64,000 nt of DNA from Blautia sp. (GCA_023663685.1 JAMPHB010000001.1:609220-673219), one strand, 5' to 3'; positions 34,197 through 42,889 are shown, counted from the first letter of the stretch. The notes: generated by a model not told the origin, from the sequence alone. Numbers and translations are program-made.

Positions 34197-36620
34197 CTAT
34201 TGCTTCGTCCAGTTACTGTAGGTCACATAATCGGAATAGTTGATCTGTCCATAGGTATTCTGTCCGGTTCCGGTCGTGTCGATCAGATAACTCTGCCCGT
34301 TGATCAGATAGTCCACCGCACAGACGCCATCCGCGTTTGGAATGCGGAGTGCCTGCTGAACCATGTTGCTGTCCGCGGAAACGTTTAACGCCTTACTTGA
34401 AAAAGTTACCTTCCCGCCCGCGATGATGAGTCCCTGAAAATTACAGTCAACGGTCACATCGCCGGAAGCAATCAAAAGATGCACGGGAAGCGTGTCTGAG
34501 CCCACCGTCTCATAGGCATCCGTCCCTGTTCCCGTTAAGGTGTAATTTCCATTGACTACCAGCGCGCACATCTGTGAGTCCGGCGCAATTCCTGCCGTAC
34601 CGGTGCTGAATACCTTTTTAGAGCCTGGCGCAATATTTTTTGTCACGCCCTCCGTCCCGGTAAATCCTGCCATCGGGTAGATTAAATTGTCGTAAATCTC
34701 CGACTGCCGCTGGGTCGCATCCAGCTGGGAATAATCTGACACCAGATAGTGGCTTAGCGCCGCAAAGGTATTCTGATAGCTTTTTGCCTGCGATGCCAGT
34801 GTCTGCGCCGGAAGTGAATTCAGCCTTGTACACTGGCCGCTGACGATCTTTGTCTTCGTCTGCTGTGTATTCTTCGGCACTAAGATACTTCCATTGTAAT
34901 AAAAGCGGAAATCCGCAATCGGATCCTGCGTGTCCGCGTTCATCTCTGTGTACAGCTCGGAGGGGTAGACAATATTCGTCCTGTAGTGATCCTCGTCCAC
35001 CCGCACCTGCATGGACTTTAGATTCTTCTCCTTGGCAAACTCGCTGTCTGCATATTTCATCGCATCCTGCTCGCTTGCAAAAATCAGGAAAAAGTATACC
35101 ATATTCATAGTGCCGTTCTGCGTCGCGACCTGATACACTGCCCGTCTTATGCCCGTCACATGATACTTCGTACTCAGCTCTGTCGGAATCGAGGGCTGTG
35201 CATTCGCACTGCTCCGCAGATAATCCAGCTCCTGAATATCCGTCGTAGAACCATAGCCCAGCAAATCCCTCATCTCCTCCTGAAGCGCATTGTAGCTGTC
35301 GGCACTCATAGGATTCATACCGCCGTGCGTACAGTAGGGAGCAATCATTCCTGCCGGCACAAGGTACGCCCGCTGGCTCGTCTTAAGCGCGATGGACTCT
35401 CCCATCCGCACATCCGAGTTGCTCACGTCCTCCGCACCTGCCGCCACATAGGCATTTCCGGCAATGATCATATCCTCCAGACCGCTCATATCCAGCGTTG
35501 CGTTGCGCCCGTTAATCAGTATTGCACTGGAATAGTTCGCCGGATGATCCATGAGATCCTGCATCATAAGCGAATTCATCATAAAGGCGTCCGCATTGCC
35601 CGCTGTGAGAGCATTTCCGTAGGCGTAGAGCCGTCCTCCCAGATTCACCTTCACCTCGCCGGTTCCGAGGGAATTGGAAATCACCAGATCGTCGTTCAGA
35701 TAGATACTTCCATTGACCGAAAGCTCCCTCGCCGAATCTACATAGATTTCGTGTGCCCATGTACTGTAGCCCACATTGATATTCACCTTTGCCCCGTTTC
35801 TCGCATAGAGCTGTCCCGAAGTCACAAGCTTTCCCCCGCCGTTTACCGCCGTCGGTGAGAACTCCACCTCGCCCACAGAGAAATCCGTCCCGTTGTTGCC
35901 GAGGTAGGCGTTACCCGTCACATGGATGCTGCCTCCCCTCACAACAGTCTGGTCGTTTGCCACCATCACATAGGTGCTCAGCTCCTGCACCTCCGTTTTC
36001 TTCTGGGTAAAATCAATCTTTGGGCAGGAAAGCACAATATCCGTCCGAATCTCTGTCATGTATTCCCGGTCGTCCACATAGCGCACCAGAAGATTTTTAA
36101 TCGTGTAAGTGCCTGCATCCACATCCTGATTCAGGGAATAATTGCCGTCTGCGGAGGAAAGCATCGGAATATCCACAGAGCTGGCATTCTTCGCCCCGCT
36201 CTTCACCGCGGGGGACACAAGAGAATCCAGCTTTGTAATGTCGTACTGCTGGGAGTACAGTCCGGCAGACGGATTCTGGATGCGTTTTAGAAGCTCCTCC
36301 TGAAACTTAAGCAGGTAGTTGCTCTTGCGCTGATTCTCGGTGGAATTGCTGTAATTTTCCAGCGTCCATGTATAGGCGGCTCCTGCGGCATCCGCCACAT
36401 ACTGCTGGAGTCCGACCCTGATATCGTCCATCACGCTCTCCGCATCGTAAAAGTTCTTCTGGGAGCCCATGTAGGTCTGCTTCATTCGAAAAGTCGCAAG
36501 GGAGACCGACAACAGCACTGCCGCCAGAATCCCGACGATCGCCATAATGGTAATTACCAGCGCGAGGGAAGATCCCCGGTTATTCGATTTTCGTTCCTTC
36601 CATCGTTGTGAGAAGCTCAT
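34197..36620 (-). CDS. PilX-like pilus assembly protein with beta-solenoid body
   Basis: About 807 residues. The N-terminal segment NRGSSLALVITIMAIVGILAAVLL has the position and hydrophobicity of a PilX-type N-terminus but lacks the Gly-Phe-Thr-Leu-x-Glu core, as PilX proteins often do. The body is rich in short repeated strands such as GGSIHVTGNAYLGNNG, GQLYARNGAKVNINVG, VNGSIYLNDDLVIS and GLIIAGGKVTFSSKALNVS, which suggests a beta-solenoid similar to polymer-forming bactofilin-like proteins. Start choice is uncertain: ATG 36620 has GGAGG very close; an earlier ATG at 36653 is possible. It overlaps the upstream minor pilin by about 41 bases. Confidence 0.65.
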   Translation of the reverse strand: MSFSQRWKERKSNNRGSSLALVITIMAIVGILAAVLLSVSLATFRMKQTYMGSQKNFYDAESVMDDIRVGLQQYVADAAGAAYTWTLENYSNSTENQRKSNYLLKFQEELLKRIQNPSAGLYSQQYDITKLDSLVSPAVKSGAKNASSVDIPMLSSADGNYSLNQDVDAGTYTIKNLLVRYVDDREYMTEIRTDIVLSCPKIDFTQKKTEVQELSTYVMVANDQTVVRGGSIHVTGNAYLGNNGTDFSVGEVEFSPTAVNGGGKLVTSGQLYARNGAKVNINVGYSTWAHEIYVDSARELSVNGSIYLNDDLVISNSLGTGEVKVNLGGRLYAYGNALTAGNADAFMMNSLMMQDLMDHPANYSSAILINGRNATLDMSGLEDMIIAGNAYVAAGAEDVSNSDVRMGESIALKTSQRAYLVPAGMIAPYCTHGGMNPMSADSYNALQEEMRDLLGYGSTTDIQELDYLRSSANAQPSIPTELSTKYHVTGIRRAVYQVATQNGTMNMVYFFLIFASEQDAMKYADSEFAKEKNLKSMQVRVDEDHYRTNIVYPSELYTEMNADTQDPIADFRFYYNGSILVPKNTQQTKTKIVSGQCTRLNSLPAQTLASQAKSYQNTFAALSHYLVSDYSQLDATQRQSEIYDNLIYPMAGFTGTEGVTKNIAPGSKKVFSTGTAGIAPDSQMCALVVNGNYTLTGTGTDAYETVGSDTLPVHLLIASGDVTVDCNFQGLIIAGGKVTFSSKALNVSADSNMVQQALRIPNADGVCAVDYLINGQSYLIDTTGTGQNTYGQINYSDYVTYSNWTKQ

Positions 36621-37785
36621 ATCCTCCACCAGCTTTCTGTTCATAAATCTCAATGGTTGCCTTGTAAATCCGAATGTCGTAATCTACCCGTGCCAGCCCG
36701 CCTGAACCTGCCTCCGATATATCTAAAACCTCCGAGAGCCGGTATCCCGCCAGGTAACTCACGCCATTATAAGTGAGCTGAAGCTCATTGTTCGTATAAT
36801 TGTTATCCGTATACGCGAGGTTGGTAGCCACTTTTGTCACATAGACTTTATTCCCGTCCGCATCTACTTCTGCCAGATTCCTCGGAGCTTCTTTAATATC
36901 CAGCCCCACACTGTAACGGCTCTCCTGCACCGCCGACGGATTCGACTCCTGCCGAATCACATAGACGCCAACCGGATAATTGCTCAGAGTATTATCCACG
37001 GTAATCGTCTCCGTCGGACTTGTTCTCCCGCTGTTGTTGTACATTGGATAAAAGCAGATGAACAGGTTTTTTAGTTCGTTTGTGAGCTCTGTCCCATTGT
37101 TATAAATCTCCTGCTGATCCATGGAGAGAAAGCTCACGGAATTATATGTGTATGTAACGCTGGCCTTGACAATGCTCACGCCGCTGACAGCACCGTGGGA
37201 AATACTCAGATCAATCCTTCTCTCCAGGCCGTCCAAGATATCCTGCTTTGCGGTTCCGGGCATCTGCAGCGCCAGCTCATCCGCCGCCTTTGACGCGTCG
37301 TCCGCCTGCAGAATCAAAAAGGCATTGTCCGGCTTTGAGAGACTCGACAGCTGTGACCAGCCTGCACTGTTGTAATCCGTAGCTGCGGGCGACGCCACTC
37401 CGACGGGAGGCGTCTGGGTCGTATAATCCTGGGGATCGAGCGTCACTTTCACGCGAAAGCTGATTCCATTCACCGTCCGGTCTACCTCTCCCCACCGGGC
37501 ATAGATTGCATTCCCCTCACTGTCAAGCTTTCCGGTATCTGTCTGCCCGCTGTTCACCGCATTCGTCATAAAATCCGCCACCGTATTGGCCTTTAGCTCC
37601 TCGAACACGTTCTGCCCCACCGTGGTGGCCTCCATCGTTCTCTTGGCCTTGGTGTTGGTTCGCGTCGCCGTCACAAAGCTGTGCATAAGCGGAATGAATA
37701 TCGCCGCCAGAATCGTGATTGCCGCCAGAAGCTCAATCAGGGAAAAACCGCCGTTATTTATTTTTTTGGAACGCTCCTTCTTCAT
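36580..37785 (-). CDS. minor pilin, PilV/GspI-like
   Basis: A 401-residue prepilin: short basic leader, cleavage site NNGG|FSLIELLAAITILAAIFI, Glu at +5, then the helix TRTNTKAKRTMEATTVGQNV. The C-terminal part is beta-rich, with ETITVDNTLSNYPVGVYVIR and YNGVSYLAGYRLSEVLD. It is about twice the length of ordinary PilV. It is the first of four consecutive minor-pilin-like genes, an arrangement resembling the fimU-pilVWX or gspHIJK sets that prime pilus assembly. Confidence 0.75.
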   Translation of the reverse strand: MKKERSKKINNGGFSLIELLAAITILAAIFIPLMHSFVTATRTNTKAKRTMEATTVGQNVFEELKANTVADFMTNAVNSGQTDTGKLDSEGNAIYARWGEVDRTVNGISFRVKVTLDPQDYTTQTPPVGVASPAATDYNSAGWSQLSSLSKPDNAFLILQADDASKAADELALQMPGTAKQDILDGLERRIDLSISHGAVSGVSIVKASVTYTYNSVSFLSMDQQEIYNNGTELTNELKNLFICFYPMYNNSGRTSPTETITVDNTLSNYPVGVYVIRQESNPSAVQESRYSVGLDIKEAPRNLAEVDADGNKVYVTKVATNLAYTDNNYTNNELQLTYNGVSYLAGYRLSEVLDISEAGSGGLARVDYDIRIYKATIEIYEQKAGGGYELLTTMEGTKIE

Positions 37786-37806
37786 AGCCCGCTCCCTTCC
37801 GCACTG

Positions 37807-38586
37807 CTAACGCACTGTGCCAAAAATATTCTCATTGCCCTTGATCACGGTACCTGCATCCGGCTTCTCGTAAACCTTATCCGTACCGCTCAGATAGTAC
37901 ATATTCACACCCAGATTGCCAACGATCAGCCCCGTCTCCGTGTCGTAGGTCATGGACATATCCGCAACATTGCGCCGGTTCCGGTTCGACATCAGACGCG
38001 CAAACACAGACTTCATGTCCGTGTAATCCGATGTGAAATCATAGCTGACTACCATGACAAAAAAGTTGTAATCGGGACATACGATCTGGCTCTCGTCCAA
38101 AATGCCAAGATCCACGCCCGTGGGCGCTGCCGCCGCTGTCTCTGCCTCTCCCGTCTCGGCGGAAGCATCCGCCGCCGTATCGTCGGCGACTGCCACTCCC
38201 CCGTCGGTGAGCACCGGAGCGTTTAAGGCATACAAAAGATTCGCCGGATTGATAGTAATGCTCGTGACATCAATATCCGCCCCCTCCGTCAGATCCCTGG
38301 CATAAAGAACCACATCCTCCTCCCTGACGTTCGAAGGATATTTGTCAATAATCTCCGCAATCTGCTTCTCAAACATATCTGTCTGCTGGGTGTAGGTGGA
38401 GAGATTTGCCTCCAGATCGCGCACCTGCTGAAGCTGGCCTGCCAGCACGCCATTCTCCGCCTCCAGTGTCGTCCTCTCCTCCTCAAACCTTGGCCGAAGG
38501 AGAGCCACCACCACGATAAACACCAGAAGGGCGACTCCATCCAGAACCGCTAACATTATTCTCTTTGAGCTTCCACTCTTTTCCAT
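37807..38586 (-). CDS. PilO-like inner-membrane alignment protein
   Basis: A 259-residue protein with a short cytoplasmic N-terminus, one helix (MLAVLDGVALLVFIVVVALL), a coiled coil (residues about 34-80, RFEEERTTLEAENGVLAGQL), then a mixed domain with SSYPSN-like IAEIIDKYPSNVREEDVVLY. This architecture and its place after the PilM-PilN gene point to PilO, which joins PilN in the membrane alignment complex. Sequence similarity to named PilO proteins is not obvious by eye, so the call is from layout. An Ala/Thr-rich acidic insert lies near residue 130-145. Confidence 0.65.
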   Translation of the reverse strand: MEKSGSSKRIMLAVLDGVALLVFIVVVALLRPRFEEERTTLEAENGVLAGQLQQVRDLEANLSTYTQQTDMFEKQIAEIIDKYPSNVREEDVVLYARDLTEGADIDVTSITINPANLLYALNAPVLTDGGVAVADDTAADASAETGEAETAAAAPTGVDLGILDESQIVCPDYNFFVMVVSYDFTSDYTDMKSVFARLMSNRNRRNVADMSMTYDTETGLIVGNLGVNMYYLSGTDKVYEKPDAGTVIKGNENIFGTVR

Positions 38587-38595
38587 CGGTACCTC

Positions 38596-40281
38596 CTACT
38601 GCGCTTCCGTCGTCTCCATATCTGCGTCTCCGTCTGCCGTCTCTTCACTCTCTTCTTCACTTACGGGCGGCTTGTAAGTCAGTGTGATATCGAAATGCTC
38701 CTCCTTTACCCCCGCATCGTTCTCCTCCTCGGATACGCCGCTGCAGGTAACGTCTAAGATCGTGTCAAAGGTTCGAAGCTGCATCAGCGCCTCCGCCACG
38801 GATGGCTTATTGGTACACACGGCGGCAATCGTCATAATGTTCTCCGAAACACTCAGGCTTTCCACGCGCAGATCCTTCGGCATATGCTCTTCCATCTCTT
38901 CCAGAAAATCCAGAAACGCCTCGTTGGGAACCGAAGCATTGCTGTCCGCCGCGACCATGCCGACATTCGTTTTTCTCTGCACCAGATAGTTATTGTAGAT
39001 CTCTACGACGGACTGCTTCGATAAAATCTCCGTGCGCATACTCTCGTTATCCTGCTCAAGGCTCATATTCTGCATAAGTGGAATCACCGCCATGGCAGCA
39101 GACGCGCCCAGGAGCACAAGAAACGCAAGCAGCATGAGCGCTGAGTAATCTCCGCCCGACGAGGTCTTTCCCTTCGTCGCGACCTGCGTCTCCATCGCAA
39201 AATTGAAAGGCTCAAAAGTTGCCCCCACCGCGACCATATACTCCGCCAGCCGGAACTGGTTCCGGCTAAGGCTCCTCGCAATGCTGATTCCCTTCTTATC
39301 CCGCGCTACCTGTACATCCACTCCCAGCTCATTTGCCAGAAGCTTATCCAGTCCCTTACACTCCGCGCCAAGGCCGATCAGCTCAATCTCCTCCAGCTTC
39401 ACTTCCTGATTTCTGGAAGTATAGTAATCCAGAATCCGGGCGACATTGCCAATCAGCATGTTCAGGGACTGGGTGGCATTTCCCCGGACGTCCATAATCT
39501 CCTGATCCTCATAATCGTCCCAGTCGTCCATGTCGGAATCCTGCTGGAACTGCTGGTTGATGCAAACCTTCTCCCGCAACAGATCGAGCGCCTGCTGATA
39601 GGTGGCTTTACTTTCAAATGCCTTGCTCTTTCGAACCGTCTCCACCACCTCGTCAATTCCGTAGGCGACCGTCCTCTGCAGCTCCACCCGGCCATCCTTT
39701 ATGATCGTGAGCATAGTGCTTTTATCATTCACACAGACCGTCACCGCCAGCGCCTGATCCATCGTGTGCATCATCGCCTGGTAGATACTGTTGCCGCTGT
39801 AGTCCATACCCAAAAGCTGGAAATTCCATGCTCTTGCAAGCTGCTGGTAGGAGACAATCAGAGATCTTGGAACCGCGTACACGGAGAGCTTGATCTGCTT
39901 CTCCTCCTTCAGTCTCTCCGTGATTCTGTACACCAGCTCATACTGGGATAGATCCACAGGAAAGTAATCCCTTGAATTTGCAAGCAAAAGCTGTTTAATC
40001 TTGTTATCCTTCACCACCGGAATCGTAACATCCCGATTGGCGATACGCGAGGAGGAGATGGTAAATATCGCCTTATTCGTACGGATTCCGTTCTGGCTCA
40101 GACCCTGCCGCATCAGCGAGAGCATAGCGTCATTCACCGCGACGCCCTCTTCTGTCAGCGTGTTCGGGGGCGTCTCAAAGGAAAACGCATTATAAATCTT
40201 CGGGGTCTTCGTCCCCTGATCCATCTCGATTACTTTGGTGCTGCTCTCTCCCACCTCGATACTCAGTACTTTTGCCGCCAT
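38596..40281 (-). CDS. PilM-PilN fusion, pilus assembly platform protein
   Basis: A 561-residue protein. Residues 1 to about 375 form an actin-like PilM ATPase domain (MAAKVLSIEVGESSTKVIEM, NRDVTIPVV, DYSGNSIYQAMM, LIGLGAECKGLDKLL). A single membrane helix (ALMLLAFLVLLGASAAMAVI) follows, then a coiled-coil and a small alpha-beta domain (EEMEEHMPKDLRVESLSVSE) typical of PilN. In most species PilM (cytoplasmic) and PilN (membrane) are separate and bind through the PilN N-terminal peptide; here they appear covalently joined. The acidic C-terminus SEEESEETADGDADMETTEA is unusual. It sits ten bases above the PilO-like gene, consistent with a PilMNO complex. Confidence 0.75.
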   Translation of the reverse strand: MAAKVLSIEVGESSTKVIEMDQGTKTPKIYNAFSFETPPNTLTEEGVAVNDAMLSLMRQGLSQNGIRTNKAIFTISSSRIANRDVTIPVVKDNKIKQLLLANSRDYFPVDLSQYELVYRITERLKEEKQIKLSVYAVPRSLIVSYQQLARAWNFQLLGMDYSGNSIYQAMMHTMDQALAVTVCVNDKSTMLTIIKDGRVELQRTVAYGIDEVVETVRKSKAFESKATYQQALDLLREKVCINQQFQQDSDMDDWDDYEDQEIMDVRGNATQSLNMLIGNVARILDYYTSRNQEVKLEEIELIGLGAECKGLDKLLANELGVDVQVARDKKGISIARSLSRNQFRLAEYMVAVGATFEPFNFAMETQVATKGKTSSGGDYSALMLLAFLVLLGASAAMAVIPLMQNMSLEQDNESMRTEILSKQSVVEIYNNYLVQRKTNVGMVAADSNASVPNEAFLDFLEEMEEHMPKDLRVESLSVSENIMTIAAVCTNKPSVAEALMQLRTFDTILDVTCSGVSEEENDAGVKEEHFDITLTYKPPVSEEESEETADGDADMETTEAQ

Positions 40282-40337
40282 GTTTTCTCCAATCCTCTGT
40301 TTATGTTATATCTATATGAAATAGTACTCATTATTTT

Positions 40338-41096
40338 CTAATTTAACAGCCACTGCAGATACGTCTGTATCCACACATCGCCCCAAAGGGCGGAAAGCAT
40401 AATGCCAAGAGACAGATAGGGGCCTAATGCCAGCACATGCTCAGCGTCTGACACCTTCATGCGGATCAGATGTATGACGGAGCCCGCCACGCAGCCGATC
40501 AGAAACGCCAGAAGGATTTTTCTCCAGCCGAGCAGAAGCCCGGCCGCCGCCATAAGACGGACGTCACCGCCGCCAATGGCCCTTCCCCCGCTAATCAGCA
40601 GGATTGCCTCTAAGGGTAAACTGACTGCCAAAAGACCGATCACATAATCGGGCCAGCTCTTCTCCAGCGCCATATGTATCAGTCCCAGCAACAGTATAAA
40701 CAGATTGATTCCAAAAGGAATCTCATAGGTTCTAAAATCAATTACGGTCAGCACAATGAGCGCAGACCCGAGCAGACAATAAATAACGCTTGTCCACGTC
40801 ATGCCACAGACCAGAAAGACTATGACATACAGAATTCCGTTCGCCCCCTCGATCAGAGGGTACTGAGCGGAAATTTTGGTCCTGCACTTGCGGCATCTTC
40901 CGCGAAGCGCAAGGTAGCTTGCGACCGGTATCATGTCATACCAGCTCAACTGGTAGCCGCATTTCATACAGTGGGATCTCTCGGTAACTATTGTTTTCCC
41001 TTCCGGTATACGCAGGATGCACACATTCAGAAAGCTGCCGATAATCAGACCGTAGCAAAATGCGGCTATCAGTATAATAATGAATGCTGGTTGCAT
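40338..41096 (-). CDS. pilD: prepilin peptidase PilD
   Basis: A 252-residue polytopic membrane aspartyl protease/N-methyltransferase that cleaves prepilin leaders after Gly and methylates the new N-terminus. FLNVCILRIPEGK opens the methylase domain, with zinc-type cysteine pairs CMKC and CRKC. The catalytic aspartates are in TVIDFRTYEIP and GGGDVRLMAAAGLLLG, and about eight helices span the protein. All six prepilin-motif proteins in this locus are potential substrates. The gene lies 121 bases after pilin A1, separated by a strong hairpin. Confidence 0.92.
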   Translation of the reverse strand: MQPAFIIILIAAFCYGLIIGSFLNVCILRIPEGKTIVTERSHCMKCGYQLSWYDMIPVASYLALRGRCRKCRTKISAQYPLIEGANGILYVIVFLVCGMTWTSVIYCLLGSALIVLTVIDFRTYEIPFGINLFILLLGLIHMALEKSWPDYVIGLLAVSLPLEAILLISGGRAIGGGDVRLMAAAGLLLGWRKILLAFLIGCVAGSVIHLIRMKVSDAEHVLALGPYLSLGIMLSALWGDVWIQTYLQWLLN

Positions 41097-41161
41097 GATA
41101 AATCCTTTCCAAAACAGTTCTTAGGCATATTCCTGTAGGGTCTCCTATGCCGTTATCATTT

Positions 41162-41190
41162 CTCTCCTGCGGGAATATCCCGCAGGAGAG
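41162..41190 (-). other. strong hairpin between pilin A1 and pilD
   Basis: A perfect 13-bp stem, CTCTCCTGCGGGA/TCCCGCAGGAGAG, with a three-base loop. On the minus strand no U-run follows (AAATGATAAC), so it is more likely a transcript-stabilising or attenuating element that lets the pilin message exceed that of pilD than a full terminator. Confidence 0.6.
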
Positions 41191-41217
41191 GTATGTACAA
41201 TTCTCGAATGCACAAGA

Positions 41218-41682
41218 TTACGTTGTGGGTGTAGGCCATGCGCCAACCACCTCGTATGCCTGTCTGGTAGCATTGTATGTAACTGTTATCGTATAATTCT
41301 GGGCTGAATGTGTCTTGGAAGACATTTTCACCGTGGAACCAACTGTAGCCTCTACATCTGCCTTTAACTTTGTAGCAGACGCCGGGAATGTCATAGCTCC
41401 AGTACTGCCAGTCAGTGTTATCGTAAACGAATTGGTCGCACCTGTTGCTATAGTACCCGCCTCTACATAGATGTCCTCCTGCGCCAGTGCGAGCTCAACT
41501 GCATGTGCAACCTCTGCCGCCGCAGACTCATCTTTCTGTACTCTTGACTTCTCCACATAACGGAGCATTGCCGGAGCCAGCACTACCATCAGCACTGCCA
41601 TGATGGCGATAACTACGATCAGCTCGACAAGCGAGAAACCTTTGTTGTTGCGCTTCTTTGTTTCTGTTACTTCCTTTTTCAT
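41218..41682 (-). CDS. type IV pilin (probable major subunit, PilA1)
   Basis: A 154-residue prepilin with basic leader MKKEVTETKKRNNKG|FSLVELIVVIAIM, Glu at +5, and the extended N-terminal helix ending VEKSRVQKDESAAAEVAHAV. The C-terminal half is a small Thr/Ala-rich beta-domain without cysteines. The ATG at 41682 has AAAGGAG spaced well, and the frame upstream of it is not coding. A private strong promoter precedes it and a strong hairpin follows, which fits a highly expressed main pilin. It is a paralogue of the pilin at 42408, the two being almost identical over the first about 50 mature residues. Confidence 0.88.
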   Translation of the reverse strand: MKKEVTETKKRNNKGFSLVELIVVIAIMAVLMVVLAPAMLRYVEKSRVQKDESAAAEVAHAVELALAQEDIYVEAGTIATGATNSFTITLTGSTGAMTFPASATKLKADVEATVGSTVKMSSKTHSAQNYTITVTYNATRQAYEVVGAWPTPTT

Positions 41683-41761
41683 ACCTTTTTCTCCTTTTCT
41701 TTGAACTTTGATTGTATTTATCTTAAAATTCCCGCTCCCTACAAGCAGAAACTTTAATTCA

Positions 41762-41790
41762 ATTATACACAAAATCTATCGTCATGTATA
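41762..41790 (-). promoter_or_regulatory. private promoter of pilin A1
   Basis: Minus-strand TATACA (41785..41790), 17 bases, perfect TATAAT (41762..41767). The leader is about 75 bases. Confidence 0.65.
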
Positions 41791-41825
41791 GTCATATGTC
41801 GTCTATTGCAAAATTTCTATGACTT

Positions 41826-42008
41826 CTATCGCAATATCTCTATGACCTCTTCACGGCTGATCCCTACCTCTTCGGCTATGGTGTCTATGTCACAGCCCTG
41901 CTGTTCCAGCTTAAATATTCTTTTCGTTAGATGTTTCCCTCTTTCCAAGCCTTCTTCTATTCCTGCATATCTAAACATTTCCTCCCTCGAAAATGTTGCC
42001 ACCGTCAT
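41826..42008 (-). CDS. intact C-terminal ORF of a decayed Rpn-type nuclease gene
   Basis: A 60-residue ORF, MTVATFSREEMFRYAGIEEG at the start and a helix-turn-helix-like end (CDIDTIAEEVGISREEVIEIL). It is the extreme C-terminus of a PD-(D/E)XK nuclease/transposase of the Rpn type, whose upstream part is frameshifted. The ATG has AAGGAGG exactly eight bases upstream, an unexpectedly good ribosome site for a position inside a gene. Rpn-family genes are reported to make a small C-terminal product from an internal start that blocks the nuclease; if that applies, this remnant could still be translated. Expression is unproven. Confidence 0.5.
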   Translation of the reverse strand: MTVATFSREEMFRYAGIEEGLERGKHLTKRIFKLEQQGCDIDTIAEEVGISREEVIEILR

Positions 42009-42403
42009 ATCGCACACCTCCTTTTTCTCAAACAGCTCCCGGAAAATCCCCCTCTCTTTTAAGAGCCTGCATACATCTGCCGCTGTCTCCAGACCACCGG
42101 GTCTCTTATATGTGCTGTCATGCTCCGCCTGCAGGATATAGGTCAGGCTGTTGGCTGTCAGGGCATACCAGAACAGCTCTTCGTCCCGGTATTTCTCAAA
42201 ACTACCATTTTGTTTCTATAGAGCATATCCTCCGACTCGATCAGTCCCCGCAGGCCTGCCGTGATATATTCCAGCAGGCGGTACGGTATATTGGGATTCG
42301 GCGACGCCTGCGCCTCTATCATATAGTATATCACATGATTGGCCAGAATACCTAAATCATTTTCCTTCCTCCCGAAAATGTTGCTACCGCCATATCACAC
42401 TTC
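41826..42403 (-). pseudogene. remnant of Rpn-family PD-(D/E)XK nuclease (putative transposase)
   Basis: Read on the minus strand the region gives pieces of one protein in three frames: LGILANHVIYYMIEAQASPN and PYRLLEYITAGLRGLIESED (nuclease core, with an ExQ-type motif), then DEELFWYALTANSLTYILQA with GLETAADVCRLLKERG, then the intact C-terminus. At least two frameshifts and a missing N-terminus make it a pseudogene. At 42373..42399 a second, partial copy of the sequence at 41988..42014 abuts the stop of the neighbouring pilin gene, so two copies of the family have decayed here. The remnant lies between two paralogous pilin genes inside the operon. Confidence 0.75.
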
Positions 42404-42407
42404 CTTG

Positions 42408-42875
42408 TCAGGTGACTGTCCAGTTGAGGTCGGGATCGGACGCGTTGGGTCTCACAATGTATGCACCCCTCGTACTGCTATACTCAAAAACTATGGTAAA
42501 GGTCTTACCTCTGTACTGCTGGGAACTAAAGGCTATCTTATCCCCCACTGTCGCGCGGATATCCGTCTCAAGGTTTCCGGCCGCCGCGGGGGCTGAATGA
42601 CCGCCCGCACATGCTACCGTAATATTTGTATTGTCCGCAACTGTCACGGTAATGGTATCGCCTCCCGCCTCGGTATACAGTTTATCGTCTGTCAACGCCA
42701 GCTCAATCGTTCTCACGACCTCCGAGACTGCGGACTCGTCCTTCTGCACTCTCGTCTTTTCCACATAGCGGAGCATCGCCGGCGCCAGCACCACCATCAG
42801 CACTGCCATAATGGTAATCACTACGATTAACTCTACCAGCGAAAAGCCCTTATTATTTTCCCTTTTTCCTGCCAT
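42408..42875 (-). CDS. type IV pilin paralogue (PilA2)
   Basis: A 155-residue prepilin, MAGKRENNKG|FSLVELIVVITIM, Glu at +5, with the helix VEKTRVQKDESAVSEVVRTI. The first about 50 mature residues almost match pilin A1, while the C-terminal domains differ (here NTGCAG-like TNITVACAGGHSAP and SSTRGAYIVRPNASDP). The chosen ATG 42875 follows GAGAGAGG closely; another ATG four codons upstream (42887) is three bases from the pilC stop and also possible. Being directly behind pilC it is expressed from the operon promoter, unlike A1. Confidence 0.85.
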   Translation of the reverse strand: MAGKRENNKGFSLVELIVVITIMAVLMVVLAPAMLRYVEKTRVQKDESAVSEVVRTIELALTDDKLYTEAGGDTITVTVADNTNITVACAGGHSAPAAAGNLETDIRATVGDKIAFSSQQYRGKTFTIVFEYSSTRGAYIVRPNASDPDLNWTVT

Positions 42876-42889
42876 AACCTCTCTCATTT

